A DNA stretch of 64,000 nt from Prochlorococcus marinus str. AS9601 (GCF_000015645.1 NC_008816.1:1302001-1366000); one strand, 5' to 3'; shown: positions 49,005 to 57,735, counted from the first letter of the stretch. Numbers and translations: made by a program. The notes: generated by a model from the sequence alone, not told the origin.

Positions 49005-49100
49005 ATGCATCTAAATTCTTTACTTTATATTTGTTCTATATCTTTATTCATTTATATAATGGCGCTATTTTGGAGAGACTTGCCAAATCAAAAAAAGTAA
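49005..49100 (+). CDS. Micro-protein, single membrane helix, 31 aa
   Basis: MHLNSLLYICSISLFIYIMA then FWRDLPNQKK. Size and layout resemble photosystem low-mass subunits, but I cannot match it to any of them. Confidence 0.45.
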   Translation: MHLNSLLYICSISLFIYIMALFWRDLPNQKK

Positions 49101-49177
49101 ATAATTAATGTTAAATTTATTGCTTATTAAAATCAATTGAGTTATTAATTAAATATTGGATTTAATTTTTTATATAA

Positions 49178-49342
49178 ATGCTGAAAGAATCTTCAAATAA
49201 CAATAACAAAAATATATTCTCAGAGACTACAAGTATTGCAAAAGAAAAGATGATTTGCAAAGACGGATTCTGTTCATTACCAAATAAAGATGAGATCCCA
49301 AAACAAGATTCAAATGATATTAATTTTTTTGATCCTGTTTAG
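49178..49342 (+). CDS. Small soluble protein with CX4C, 54 aa
   Basis: Starts MLKESSNNNNKNIFSE, polar, with MICKDGFCSLP holding two Cys. No helix long enough to span a membrane. Unrecognised. Confidence 0.5.
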   Translation: MLKESSNNNNKNIFSETTSIAKEKMICKDGFCSLPNKDEIPKQDSNDINFFDPV

Positions 49343-49409
49343 GAAATGAATAACATTTTAATAAATTAACGATTAGATAGAATATTTTCAATTTTTGAAT
49401 TTTTAATTT

Positions 49410-49745
49410 ATGCTTAATGACTTTTTCAGTGCATATAAAGAGTTTTGGATTAAAGCTACAGACTTCAAAGGATTCACATCTCGATCGAACTGGTGGCTAG
49501 TTCAACTAGCGAATCTTATAATTTCTTTCCTAACTATAAAAATATTTTTAAAAACGTTTGGTTTTAATGCTTATGGATTAGTTTGTATTATTCCTCAAAT
49601 AGCTATTGATATACGAAGAATCAGAGATTTTGGAAAAGATTGGAAATGGATTTTTATTAATTTAATACCTATCTTCGGATGGATCTTGTGGTTCATCTGG
49701 CTAGGCTTTGGAAAGACTGGTAATGGGAAAAATAAACTTATGTAG
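49410..49745 (+). CDS. DUF805 family membrane protein
   Basis: 111 residues with four hydrophobic segments. DFKGFTSRSNWWLVQL corresponds to the family's FxGRxxRxxFW motif, and IDIRRIRDFGKDWKW to its IRRLHDxGxSGW motif. Function unknown in all bacteria. Confidence 0.88.
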   Translation: MLNDFFSAYKEFWIKATDFKGFTSRSNWWLVQLANLIISFLTIKIFLKTFGFNAYGLVCIIPQIAIDIRRIRDFGKDWKWIFINLIPIFGWILWFIWLGFGKTGNGKNKLM

Positions 49746-49756
49746 AAATTAACTCC

Positions 49757-50074
49757 TCATTTTTTTCTTTTTTTAAAATCTACAAATCTTACCTTGTTTC
49801 TAAATTCTATTTGTTTTTCAAGAATTCTAAACACATGCATCTCGCATTCGGTTAATTTAAGAAACTGATCGAGCGTATCTTTATCTTCTTCATCAAAATT
49901 ATCAAAAACTTCTGAAATAGCAGTACTATTTCTAGAAATAAAATCCTCTGCTACATCTCGTGGATTCTTGCCAGATTCAAAATCCTGAAAAGCTTCATAA
50001 GAATTAAGCTCTCTAGTTAACCATTTAAACCATGGTTCATTTTTATTATGTTTTTTATTAATGCTTTTCTTCAT
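49757..50074 (-). CDS. Small hypothetical protein, paralogue of 39194-39460
   Basis: 105 residues. Aligns with the 39194 protein through WFKWL, a NPRDVAEDFISRN stretch, DEEDKDTLDQFLKLTECEMHV and a following NKV. The C-terminus adds a basic FVDFKKRKK. No known function. Confidence 0.7.
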   Translation of the reverse strand: MKKSINKKHNKNEPWFKWLTRELNSYEAFQDFESGKNPRDVAEDFISRNSTAISEVFDNFDEEDKDTLDQFLKLTECEMHVFRILEKQIEFRNKVRFVDFKKRKK

Positions 50075-50284
50075 GAAAAATTTTTTACTAATTTAATCAT
50101 TATTAGTTATTCATTCTTTGACAGCTGTACAAATACTTATTTAAAAAATTTAATTAAAGATTAACCTTATTTATTTTTTTACAAAATAACTAGCATAATT
50201 GCCATAAAGCTTATTAAAGAATAAGTATTTATTACTCATTTTTTTGTTTATGAGATAGCTAAAATTTATTTTTAGCAAAGTAAA

Positions 50285-50503
50285 TTGTCAATTCCATTTT
50301 ACGACTTTCCTTCATCTCCAATTTTAATAATTGGTGCTCTTGGCATTGCAGTAGCAATAGCAGTTTTTTTTGTCTCTTACCAAAAATATTTCAATTCTCC
50401 TTTGAATAAAGAGCTTGCAGAAAAGAAAAAAGCCTTAATTAAGGAACAAAAAGAATTAAATGAAAGATTAGAAAAAATAGAACAAGATTTAAAAAATTTA
50501 TAA
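50285..50503 (+). CDS. Small membrane protein with coiled-coil tail, 72 aa
   Basis: TTG start. Membrane helix about 12-32, then a heptad-rich charged tail (LAEKKKALIKEQKELNERLEKIEQDLKNL region). Likely a one-pass protein whose soluble part oligomerises. Unrecognised. Confidence 0.6.
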   Translation: MSIPFYDFPSSPILIIGALGIAVAIAVFFVSYQKYFNSPLNKELAEKKKALIKEQKELNERLEKIEQDLKNL

Positions 50504-50588
50504 AAAATTACTCTTTATAGAGATGAGTTAATGATCTCGAATTCAAGATCTTAATTTTTTTAACAGGAATTTTGGTCTATAAGAAGTT

Positions 50589-50744
50589 ATGGATAAAGAT
50601 CATCTTATTGAGTTGATTTCTAATAGTCTTCTTTACGAGAGCAAAAATTCTGACTCTACTAGGAATCTTAGTGACTTTAAAAATTACTTAGAAAGATTAA
50701 ATCTAGATCAATTGAGAACTATGTCTAAAGAATTTATTCTTTAG
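50589..50744 (+). CDS. Small soluble protein, 51 aa
   Basis: MDKDHLIELISNSLLYESKN, a Ser/Thr-rich centre and a Leu-rich C-terminal helix (NYLERLNLDQLRTMSKEFIL). Unrecognised. Confidence 0.5.
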   Translation: MDKDHLIELISNSLLYESKNSDSTRNLSDFKNYLERLNLDQLRTMSKEFIL

Positions 50745-50825
50745 TATGATTTTTAAAATTTTTTATTGTTTATTAAATAATCAATACTTTTTAAAAATTG
50801 TTAGTATCAAAAAAAAAAGAGAAAT

Positions 50826-51932
50826 ATGCCTAAAGTATATAGAGGTGAATTTTTAATAAAGCCATTTCTAAAAAGAAATAATTTTAGAGCTTCTTATCAA
50901 ATTATTTCTACCATCATTCCGATAATCTCAATTTGGTTAATCATCTACCACATCACAAATCAACCTTTTTCATTATTGATTAAAGGATTTCTATTAATAC
51001 CTTCGATAGTTCTACTAACTCTATTCTCTTCTCGAACATTCTCATTAATGCATGATTGCGGTCATAATTCTCTTTTTACAAAACGGAAATTAAACCGCTT
51101 ATTTGGATTTTTACTTGGCTTGGTTAATGGTATTCCACAAAAGTCATGGTCGATTGATCATGCATTTCATCATAGAAATAATGGAAATTGGGAAATTTAT
51201 AAAGGGCCCGTAGATGTTTTAAGTCTTGAAGATTATGCATCCCTTACAAAAAGAGAGCAAATATTTTATAAAGTAAGTCGAAACTGGATTATGCTTTTCC
51301 CTGGCGGTTTTTTTTACTTGGTTTTAAAACCCAGATTAGGACTTATTATTATTATTTTTAATTTAATTAAAGATATATTGAAAGAGACTTTTATCAAAAT
51401 CAAAAACAGACAAATTTCTCAACTTCTAGCTATTAATTCAAGAGTCAAACCACCTTTTTCTGATTATGGAGATAATTTCGGTGAACTAAGTGAATTAATA
51501 ATCAATAACATAGTAGTAATAATAGGCTGGATTTTTATGTGCAAATGGTTGGGGATAGTTTTTTTCTTATCATTTTATTCCATTGTATTAACATTATCAG
51601 CAGCAATTTTAATGTGTGTTTTTTTCGTACAACATAACTATGAGAATGCGTATGCTAAAAATACAAAAAATTGGGATCTCATCGATGGAGCTATTTTAGG
51701 TAGTAGCAATTTAGATATCCCTAATTGGCTAAATTGGTTTTTAGCAGACATATCCTTCCACAGCATTCATCATCTCTCTGAGAGAATACCAAATTACAAC
51801 TTAAGAGCTTGTCATAAAGCAAACATTCATTTGCTCCAACAATCAAAGTTCTTAAAATTAAGAGATTTTTATAACTGCTTCAAATATATTATTTGGGATA
51901 ATAAAAATGAAAAATTAATTCCTATAAGTTAA
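50826..51932 (+). CDS. Membrane fatty acid desaturase-type di-iron enzyme
   Basis: 368 residues, hydrophobic with several membrane helices. Histidine boxes are present: HDCGH (about 76-80), HAFHH (about 112-116) and HSIHH near residue 315, giving the eight-His set of the desaturase superfamily. Substrate (fatty acid, sterol or carotenoid) cannot be told from this. A second, different desaturase lies at 53480. Confidence 0.85.
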   Translation: MPKVYRGEFLIKPFLKRNNFRASYQIISTIIPIISIWLIIYHITNQPFSLLIKGFLLIPSIVLLTLFSSRTFSLMHDCGHNSLFTKRKLNRLFGFLLGLVNGIPQKSWSIDHAFHHRNNGNWEIYKGPVDVLSLEDYASLTKREQIFYKVSRNWIMLFPGGFFYLVLKPRLGLIIIIFNLIKDILKETFIKIKNRQISQLLAINSRVKPPFSDYGDNFGELSELIINNIVVIIGWIFMCKWLGIVFFLSFYSIVLTLSAAILMCVFFVQHNYENAYAKNTKNWDLIDGAILGSSNLDIPNWLNWFLADISFHSIHHLSERIPNYNLRACHKANIHLLQQSKFLKLRDFYNCFKYIIWDNKNEKLIPIS

Positions 51933-51935
51933 TAC

Positions 51936-52088
51936 CTAATTCAATCTTCTTCTCAATTTTCTTTTTATGGGAATACTGCTATAAGCATGAGTTCCTATAG
52001 ATGGAGGCAAGTCATTTTTTAAAGGATGCATAAAAGCATTTGCCATACTCTCTAACATTTTCGAAAGCCAATTAATTAATGATTTCAT
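51936..52088 (-). CDS. Small basic protein, 50 aa
   Basis: MKSLINWLSKMLESMANAFM is followed by HPLKNDLPPSIGTHAYSSIP and an Arg/Lys-rich end. Amphipathic N-terminal helix. Unrecognised; convergent with the desaturase gene, 3 bases apart. Confidence 0.55.
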   Translation of the reverse strand: MKSLINWLSKMLESMANAFMHPLKNDLPPSIGTHAYSSIPIKRKLRRRLN

Positions 52089-52377
52089 TTGAAAATCTAA
52101 AAGTGTACTTTTTTATCTTCTAACTAAATTACTTAAAAGTAAATCAGTCTTTATGCTGATTTTTTTGAGAGATTAACTTATAAAGTTAAAATTAAATAAT
52201 CAAATTGTTTTTTTCTTGTATCTTTGAAAAGAATAATAATACTAACTTTTTTGAAGGAAAACTAAGTGAAATATAGCTTTAGTAAATAATACTTATTTTT
52301 TCTAATTCACTTAATAAATTAAATTATTGAACATAAATTCGTGCTATATCTCTATTCCAAATAAATTTAACAATATT

Positions 52378-52536
52378 ATGAATGATTCATTTGTTTCTAC
52401 CAACCAGAACACAGAAATAGATTCTATTAATTCATATTTTGAGTGTATTACTGAATGCAGTGTTGTGGATGGTCATCAAGAATGTATTACTCGTTGTTTA
52501 GAAGTTCATTTAAAGGGGGGTGAGCAAAATGAATAA
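52378..52536 (+). CDS. Small twin-CX3C protein, 52 aa
   Basis: From ATG 52378 (chosen; ATG 52327 gives 17 more residues), MNDSFVSTNQN is followed by CITECSVVDGHQECITRC, two CX3C pairs 10 residues apart, the spacing of a disulfide hairpin. The next gene starts inside it. Confidence 0.55.
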   Translation: MNDSFVSTNQNTEIDSINSYFECITECSVVDGHQECITRCLEVHLKGGEQNE

Positions 52537-52681
52537 AAAAAATTCACCTCAAAGGAAAACAACTTTAAAATGGAACTCGAATGGAGAGCTTTCCGAAATT
52601 GATATGTTAAGAATTTTAGAAAAGATATCATCTCATGAACTTAATCAATGTGAATTAACATGCGATTCTGATACAAATTAA
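52529..52681 (+). CDS. Small soluble protein, 50 aa, coupled to upstream gene
   Basis: MNKKNSPQRKTTLKW, an acidic helix, and C-terminal CELTCDSDTN. Its ATG overlaps the upstream gene by 8 bases behind the strong AAAGGGGGG Shine-Dalgarno-like run, indicating translational coupling. Confidence 0.5.
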   Translation: MNKKNSPQRKTTLKWNSNGELSEIDMLRILEKISSHELNQCELTCDSDTN

Positions 52682-52821
52682 GTTATGTTTTTCAATGTAT
52701 TTAGCAATACTGCTCAAAAAAAAGCAGCTTATGAGATTTTTAAGATATCAATTTTTAATTAACTAGATTTCAATCAAGAATTAGAACATTTTCAAAATAT
52801 CTTAGTTTTTATTTTAAAAAA

Positions 52822-52962
52822 TTAGTTTTTAGAACTCCTACCTTTTTTTAAGAATGTTTTACTAATTTCTTTTTTTGTTAGTTGAATCGGTTTTACTAAA
52901 CCTGAATCACCATAAGTTGGACAATAATAAGTCATAAGCATCCACTTTTTTTCTTCATCCAT
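52822..52962 (-). CDS. Small hypothetical protein, 46 aa
   Basis: MDEEKKWMLMTYYCPTYGD then SGLVKPIQLTKKEISKTFL and a basic end. No membrane helix. Unrecognised. Confidence 0.5.
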   Translation of the reverse strand: MDEEKKWMLMTYYCPTYGDSGLVKPIQLTKKEISKTFLKKGRSSKN

Positions 52963-53151
52963 AACTAATCTCTATTTAGGTAATGATTAACTAAATAGGA
53001 TGGATTGTAAAAAAATTGATTTTTTTTAATCTTTTTTTCTTTTTTACTTAATAATTTATAAAAATTTTGAATCTATTCTCACAAAATAGATATAAATACG
53101 CATGACTTTAAAAAAAAATCCTGCTATTTATTAATAAATTCAAAATTATTT

Positions 53152-53283
53152 ATGTCTCTAGAATCTATATTGATGGTAGTTGCTCCAATCTGTCTTTTTA
53201 CCGTAGGAGTTATTGTCTTACCTATTTTAGTAAAGCCACGTAAACAATCTGGTTTACCTAAGAGGTACATACGCGGTCTTTAA
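53152..53283 (+). CDS. Small membrane protein, 43 aa
   Basis: MSLESILMVVAPICLFTVGV then VIVLPILVKPRKQSGLPKRY. One membrane helix and a basic tail. Unrecognised, but composition is clearly coding. Confidence 0.55.
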   Translation: MSLESILMVVAPICLFTVGVIVLPILVKPRKQSGLPKRYIRGL

Positions 53284-53479
53284 ATTAATTCAGCTTTAAA
53301 GAAGAGCAAAGGCAATCAGCATAAAAAAGAAAGAAATAATTAATAAGATTGCGATAAAAGAGTAAAATAAAAAATATTTGGAACAAAATTATAAATTCTT
53401 TTCATTATGAGATCCTTTGATGGATAATAGAATTTATAAATTCACTTTTATTTAACACTATTCTTAACCAAAAAAAAAT

Positions 53480-54514
53480 TTGAGTAATATAAAATTTTCA
53501 GGTCTTAAAGGCCAAGCGCTTGTAATAGAGGATAAAGATATTCCAAGCATAAAAGAATTTCAGGATGTTATCCCAGATCACTACTTTAAGTGCAATACCA
53601 AAACTTCTTTGAGGTATCTTTTACAATCAACTTTAATTCAATTATTAATAGTTGCGATAGGGTTATCTATTCCATTTACCCCAAAAATGATCCCAATTTG
53701 GATTATTTACGCATTTCTATCAGGCACCACTGCAATGGGATTCTGGGTAATTGCCCATGAATGTGGGCATGGAGCATTCTCTAAAAACAAGACGCTGGAG
53801 TCTATTACTGGTTATTTCCTACATTCATTACTTCTAGTGCCTTATTTTTCTTGGCAGCGTTCTCATGCTATTCATCATCGATTCACAAATAACATAACCA
53901 ATGGAGAAACTCACGTCCCATTGGTCATAAAAGGGAATGGAGTTACAGAAAAAGTTGGCGGAGAAAAAGAATTACATTTTTCAAATTCCTTAGGTAAGAA
54001 AAAATATGGAATTCTTCAACTTGTCTTACATCTAATATTTGGCTGGCCTGCTTATTTACTTACAGGAAGTACAGGAGGGCTTAAATATGGTACTTCAAAT
54101 CATTTTTGGCCAATAAAACCATTTTCTAAAGCATTATGGCCATCAATATGGGCCAAGAAAGTTTGGATATCAGATATAGGTGTATGTTTAACATTAGTGG
54201 GCATAGTTTATTCAGTTTTCAAGTATGGATTATTTCCAGTAATTGCTATGTATTTTGGCCCTTTATTAGTGGTTAATTGTTGGCTAGTAGTTTATACATG
54301 GCTTCATCATACAGATTCAGATGTGCCTCATCTTTCAAATACGGAATTTTCCTTTATGAAAGGCGCATTTCTGTCTATTGACAGGCCTTACGGTAGAGTC
54401 CTTAATTTTCTTCACCATAATATAGGTTCTAGCCATGTCGTTCATCATGTATGTCCAACGATCCCTCATTATCATGCAAAAAAGGCAACTGTCTTTATTA
54501 AAAAAGCCTTTTAA
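53480..54514 (+). pseudogene. desA: Membrane fatty acid desaturase (DesA-like), cut by an in-frame stop
   Basis: Thylakoid/plasma-membrane acyl-lipid desaturase. 344 residues to the TAA at 54512-54514, with HECGHGAF (about 95-102), HAIHHRFTN (about 132-140) and HVVHHVCPTIPHYH. The same frame then continues another 43 codons to TAA 54644-54646 with KAYLFNPDPIHKALWNIA and CVAVKSD, resembling the normal desaturase C-terminus. So the gene probably ran to 54646 and is truncated by one stop. All catalytic His are upstream of the stop, so residual activity is possible. TTG start. Confidence 0.75.
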
Positions 54515-54763
54515 AAAGCATATCTTTTTAATCCTGACCCAATACACAAAGCTCTATGGAATATTGCTTGCAATTGCGTTGCTGTTAAGTCAGACATTAA
54601 GAGAGGAAGATATATTTGGCAATCTTCATACAAAATGGTCGATTAAAAACATAATAAGTTTCAATTCTTTATCACATTAATTTGCGCAAATCTGAAAAGA
54701 ATATAAAAGAATTAGCAATAACAAACTTTTCATCTTAGAAAATACTTACATTTTGGTAATTCT

Positions 54764-54925
54764 ATGAGTGGCGACAATTTGCATGGTAATCAGCCTATTA
54801 AATTTTATTCGGAAAAAATAACACTTACAAAAGTTGAATTATTAGAAAGACAGTTGAGTTTGGGCGAAAAAATTTCAGATTTAGATCAAAAGCATAAAGA
54901 ATGGAGCAAAAAACTATCAGGTTGA
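54764..54925 (+). CDS. Small soluble protein, 53 aa
   Basis: MSGDNLHGNQPIKFYSEKI then a Leu/Lys/Glu helix (VELLERQLSLGEKISDLDQKH). Unrecognised. Confidence 0.5.
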   Translation: MSGDNLHGNQPIKFYSEKITLTKVELLERQLSLGEKISDLDQKHKEWSKKLSG

Positions 54926-54969
54926 TCATCTAATATGCTGCATTCGCAAAACTTATTAATATTTACATT

Positions 54970-55593
54970 TCATTTATCAAAAATTTTTCTGTAAATTATC
55001 GAAAAATTATTTGCAGGCATTTTAATAATATCCTCTTGAGAAAAACCATTTTTCTTACTCTCATCACAAACTTCCTCAAGATTTTTAATACCCCATAGAC
55101 CATTTTGCATTTTTAAAGAATTATCGAAAAAATAATTACTTTCACTTGTATGCTTATTACAAATTTTAAATGGCCCATACAAAATCAAAAATTGCCCCTT
55201 ATTGAGTAATTTTCCTGACTCTCTAAAGAGTGCTACAGTACAAGACCACTGTGCAACATGAATCATATTTATAGAGACTATTCCTTGCAAAGAATGAGCT
55301 AATCTCAATGGAATTTTCCAAGGAATTTTTTCTACATCAATCTCAAGAGGCTGGGGCATATTCTTAGTTAGGTCTTCATACTCAATCCAAGAACTTATAC
55401 TTTTTCTATGCACTAACTCTGGGTCACTTGTTTGCCAAATTATTCCAGGAAAGCGTTTTTGAAAAACCACTCCATGTTCACCGCTGCCACTCCCGATTTC
55501 CAATACTGAACCTTTTTTTATAATTCTGGAGAGTACATCACCAATGCAGTCTCTATTTCTTTGAGTTGACGAATAAAACAGTCTATTATCCAA
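54970..55593 (-). CDS. DUF938 family SAM-dependent methyltransferase
   Basis: 207 residues. SSTQRNRDCIGDVL start, motif I VLEIGSGSGEHGVVF, SDPEL after strand 2, IVSINMIHVAQWSC and LLNKGQFLILYGPF. Substrate unknown; the family includes eukaryotic methyltransferase-like 26. Confidence 0.88.
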   Translation of the reverse strand: MDNRLFYSSTQRNRDCIGDVLSRIIKKGSVLEIGSGSGEHGVVFQKRFPGIIWQTSDPELVHRKSISSWIEYEDLTKNMPQPLEIDVEKIPWKIPLRLAHSLQGIVSINMIHVAQWSCTVALFRESGKLLNKGQFLILYGPFKICNKHTSESNYFFDNSLKMQNGLWGIKNLEEVCDESKKNGFSQEDIIKMPANNFSIIYRKIFDK

Positions 55594-55643
55594 AATTAAA
55601 AAAATGGGCGCTTCGATAAAAAGAATATTTCTAAAATCGTTGA

Positions 55644-55754
55644 TTATTTAACCTTTCTTAATTTAGGAGTCTTGAAAAACATTATTTTAAGACTAAACAA
55701 TAATATTGAAATTGTAAGAGCAGGCAAGATATAAAGTATTAAATCAGAACTCAT
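55644..55754 (-). CDS. Micro-protein, single membrane helix, 36 aa
   Basis: MSSDLILYILPALTISILLF then a Lys-rich end (TPKLRKVK). Unrecognised. Confidence 0.45.
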   Translation of the reverse strand: MSSDLILYILPALTISILLFSLKIMFFKTPKLRKVK

Positions 55755-55884
55755 TAGAGAAGGAATCTTTCCAAAAATTAAGTGCATGTAGTAAGTCGCG
55801 AATGACATAAATTAATTTATAACTATTTTATTAATAGCAATTATTTGAATTCTAAAAACTACTTTTAGTCAAAACCAAAAATGC

Positions 55885-55925
55885 TCAAAAAAAGAGTCAG
55901 CCTGTATCCCTACTAGCTGACTCTT
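55885..55925 (-). ncRNA. Candidate small RNA 3' hairpin
   Basis: On the minus strand a perfect 10-bp stem AAGAGTCAGC/GCTGACTCTT encloses a 14-base loop with AGGGATACAG, followed by seven T: a strong intrinsic terminator. No minus-strand ORF ends into it within several hundred bases, so it may end a small RNA beginning around 56000. The loop shares GGGATAC with the hairpin at 57575. Confidence 0.4.
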
Positions 55926-56120
55926 GTATTATATTAATTAAAATTACCTCTGAATGAGGATTTAATTTTAAAAGAAAAAGGTAATAATTTACATTTATTT
56001 TGTTTCAAATTGGAAAAAATCTCAGAAAAAAAAATAAAAACTATTATGGTATGTTTCGATACATATATGTAGCATTTTCATAAAATTACCTAATTAAGTA
56101 AGAAAAAAATTTCTTTTTTC

Positions 56121-56158
56121 TTTACATTAATAAAAAATATGTTATATTTGTTTACAAA
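56121..56158 (+). promoter_or_regulatory. HLR1-like half-sites upstream of hli pair
   Basis: TTTACATT at 56121 and TTTACAAA at 56151 both fit the RpaB half-site (G/T)TTACA(T/A)(T/A), but 30 bp apart rather than the usual 10. They lie just before the hli gene at 56170. Confidence 0.35.
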
Positions 56159-56169
56159 TTATTAAAAAA

Positions 56170-56277
56170 ATGACTCCAAAAGCAGAACGTTTTAACGGTT
56201 GGGCAGCAATGTTAGGTTTCGTTGCAGCAGTCGGTGCATACGTAACCACTGGTCAAATTATTCCAGGTTGGTTCTAA
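56170..56277 (+). CDS. hli: High-light-inducible protein, 35 aa
   Basis: MTPKAERFNGWAAMLGFVAA and ending TTGQIIPGWF, a single chlorophyll-binding helix of the Hlip/LHC superfamily. The usual ExxNGRxAM motif reads ERFNGWAAM, so the Arg is replaced by Trp. The stop and the next start overlap (TAATG), so two hli genes are coupled. Expected to bind chlorophyll and protect photosystems under strong light. Confidence 0.92.
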   Translation: MTPKAERFNGWAAMLGFVAAVGAYVTTGQIIPGWF

Positions 56278-56417
56278 TGAAAAATAACGAAACAAAAATA
56301 GTCGAAAAGGAAAAAATCGTTGCTGAAAAGCTTAACGGAAGATTCGCAATGATCGGTTTTATCGCTCTAATAGGAGCATACCTAACAACAGGTCAAATCA
56401 TACCAGGGTTTATTTAA
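56277..56417 (+). CDS. hli: High-light-inducible protein, 46 aa
   Basis: ATG 56277 lies within the stop of the upstream hli. Polar N-terminus, then AEKLNGRFAMIGFIALIGAY with intact ExLNGRxAM and TTGQIIPG. Followed by a strong terminator at 56435, so this is a two-gene hli operon. Confidence 0.94.
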   Translation: MKNNETKIVEKEKIVAEKLNGRFAMIGFIALIGAYLTTGQIIPGFI

Positions 56418-56434
56418 AGAAAATTTTTTTCCAT

Positions 56435-56461
56435 AAAGTCGAGTTAAACTCGACTTTTTTT
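56435..56461 (+). terminator. Intrinsic terminator of hli operon
   Basis: Perfect 10-bp stem AAAGTCGAGT/ACTCGACTTT with a 3-base loop, followed by a T run continuing from the stem. Confidence 0.9.
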
Positions 56462-56835
56462 CTAATCTTATAATTGATATCAAACTTTATGTTTTAGTTA
56501 AGGTTTAAAAATCAGTATAACGTTTTGTCTTAATTCTAAAATTTAACTTACGATATTGATTGTTTAACGGATCCAATGTCATTCCAAAGATTAGTTATAT
56601 TATTTAGGCTAATTTTATTAATTTAGTTGGGCATAAATAGTTACTCAAACTAAGAAAGTTTTACAAGAAACAATATCAATAAATTAAATTCCCAACCAGA
56701 AAGCAGAAAACCTATGATAACTGAATTTTAAAAAATAAATAAAAACATAAATATTAATTTGATTATTTTTCTTCTTTAAATCATAAATTTATCTGTTATT
56801 TGATGCTATCTTTATCGAAATAATTTGAGGATTTA
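56462..56835. other. Gene-free stretch
   Basis: After the hli terminator I see no ORF above background on either strand and no repeat or tRNA. It is very AT-rich and probably carries only the promoter of the 56836 gene. Confidence 0.5.
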
Positions 56836-56964
56836 ATGAGAGTAAAGCTTGAACCAGATACAGCATTTATAGGCAAAAAATTTGCTTACATATTTCTAGG
56901 AATAATATTTAGCCTGAATGCGGTAACGTTTATTTGGTTTTTCTTATTTTCAAATTTAAAATAA
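56836..56964 (+). CDS. Small membrane protein, 42 aa
   Basis: MRVKLEPDTAFIGKKFAYIF then a hydrophobic helix ending WFFLFSNLK. Preceded by TTTGAGGATTTA, a plausible ribosome site. Unrecognised. Confidence 0.55.
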   Translation: MRVKLEPDTAFIGKKFAYIFLGIIFSLNAVTFIWFFLFSNLK

Positions 56965-57073
56965 ATAAATTATTGCTAAAAGAATGAGGTTAATTGAATA
57001 AAAATTAATTCTAAATTTATTTAAATTCTTTTAAATTTTTTAAAAATAGCTTATAAAAACAGAAATCGAGGAA

Positions 57074-57280
57074 CTAGAAAATTCCTGGAATTATCTGGCC
57101 TGTTGTTATGTATGCACCTAATAGTGCAACGAAACCTACCATAGCCCATCTGCCATTTACTTTTTCAGCATTTTGAGGATACCCATCATAAGATACAGAT
57201 TCATCAATATAAGGCCTAGTTTCTGATGGAAACATATTTTGTCTTCCACCTGATTCTGTAGTAACTCCAGACTTCGTCAT
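57074..57280 (-). CDS. hli: High-light-inducible protein, 68 aa
   Basis: Longer N-terminal tail (about 35 residues, Ser/Tyr-rich), then EKVNGRWAMVGFVALLGAY and TTGQIIPGIF, a complete Hlip helix. Encoded opposite to the other two hli genes. Upstream on the minus strand, positions 57315-57332 read as TTTACATA AG TTAATATT, close to an HLR1 element. Confidence 0.94.
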   Translation of the reverse strand: MTKSGVTTESGGRQNMFPSETRPYIDESVSYDGYPQNAEKVNGRWAMVGFVALLGAYITTGQIIPGIF

Positions 57281-57314
57281 TTAAAATATAATAATTGTTA
57301 ACTAAAGTAACATA

Positions 57315-57332
57315 AATATTAACTTATGTAAA
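57315..57332 (-). promoter_or_regulatory. Possible HLR1 (RpaB) site before minus-strand hli
   Basis: One perfect half-site TTTACATA and, at the canonical 10-bp spacing, a weaker TTAATATT. It ends 35 bases upstream of the hli start. Matches the direct-repeat design of HLR1 with two mismatches in the second half. Confidence 0.4.
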
Positions 57333-57735
57333 CTAAAAGACTTCAATCATTGAATCCCCAAGCAATTACGAGTCAATATTTGAAATTTCTGTTTAAAAAA
57401 ATTAATAGGTCAGATTTTTTAATAAAATCCCCTTTAATTATCAAATTTACAGATAAATCTCTAAAAATGAGCATTTATACTCACAGTGAGTAATTTTACT
57501 TAGTAAAATATAAAAAGCATTTAGGAAGTGCTTGCCTGGTTAAATCACAAATCTGAATTTAACTAGTTCGTCATGAGCTTGCCTGTGGGATACCTGCAAG
57601 CTCTTTCAATTTTAAAAGCAAATAAATAAACTAAACAAGTAGTAAGCAATTTTCTACCAAATCTAATTTTTACGCGAACATAAAATGTCAATAAATAGTT
57701 TTATTGCTAAATAAAAAATAGAGTTAAAAAAAGTT
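57333..57735. other. Gene-poor stretch with a hairpin
   Basis: No convincing ORF. The only structured part is a hairpin at 57575-57603, listed separately; the rest is AT-rich and featureless. Confidence 0.5.
57575..57603 (+). ncRNA. Candidate small RNA hairpin
   Basis: Perfect 8-bp arms GAGCTTGC/GCAAGCTC around a 13-base loop containing GGGATAC, then TTTC. The loop heptamer is shared with the minus-strand hairpin at 55885. No gene ends immediately upstream on this strand, so it could close a short transcript starting near 57500. Confidence 0.4.

Noticed and set aside
53284-53408. Minus-strand hydrophobic frame between a small gene and the desaturase
   Set aside because: No usable start codon before the hydrophobic stretch.
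54435-54680. 81-aa ORF overlapping the desaturase end
   Set aside because: It is a shadow in another frame; the desaturase frame itself continues after its stop and explains the similarity.
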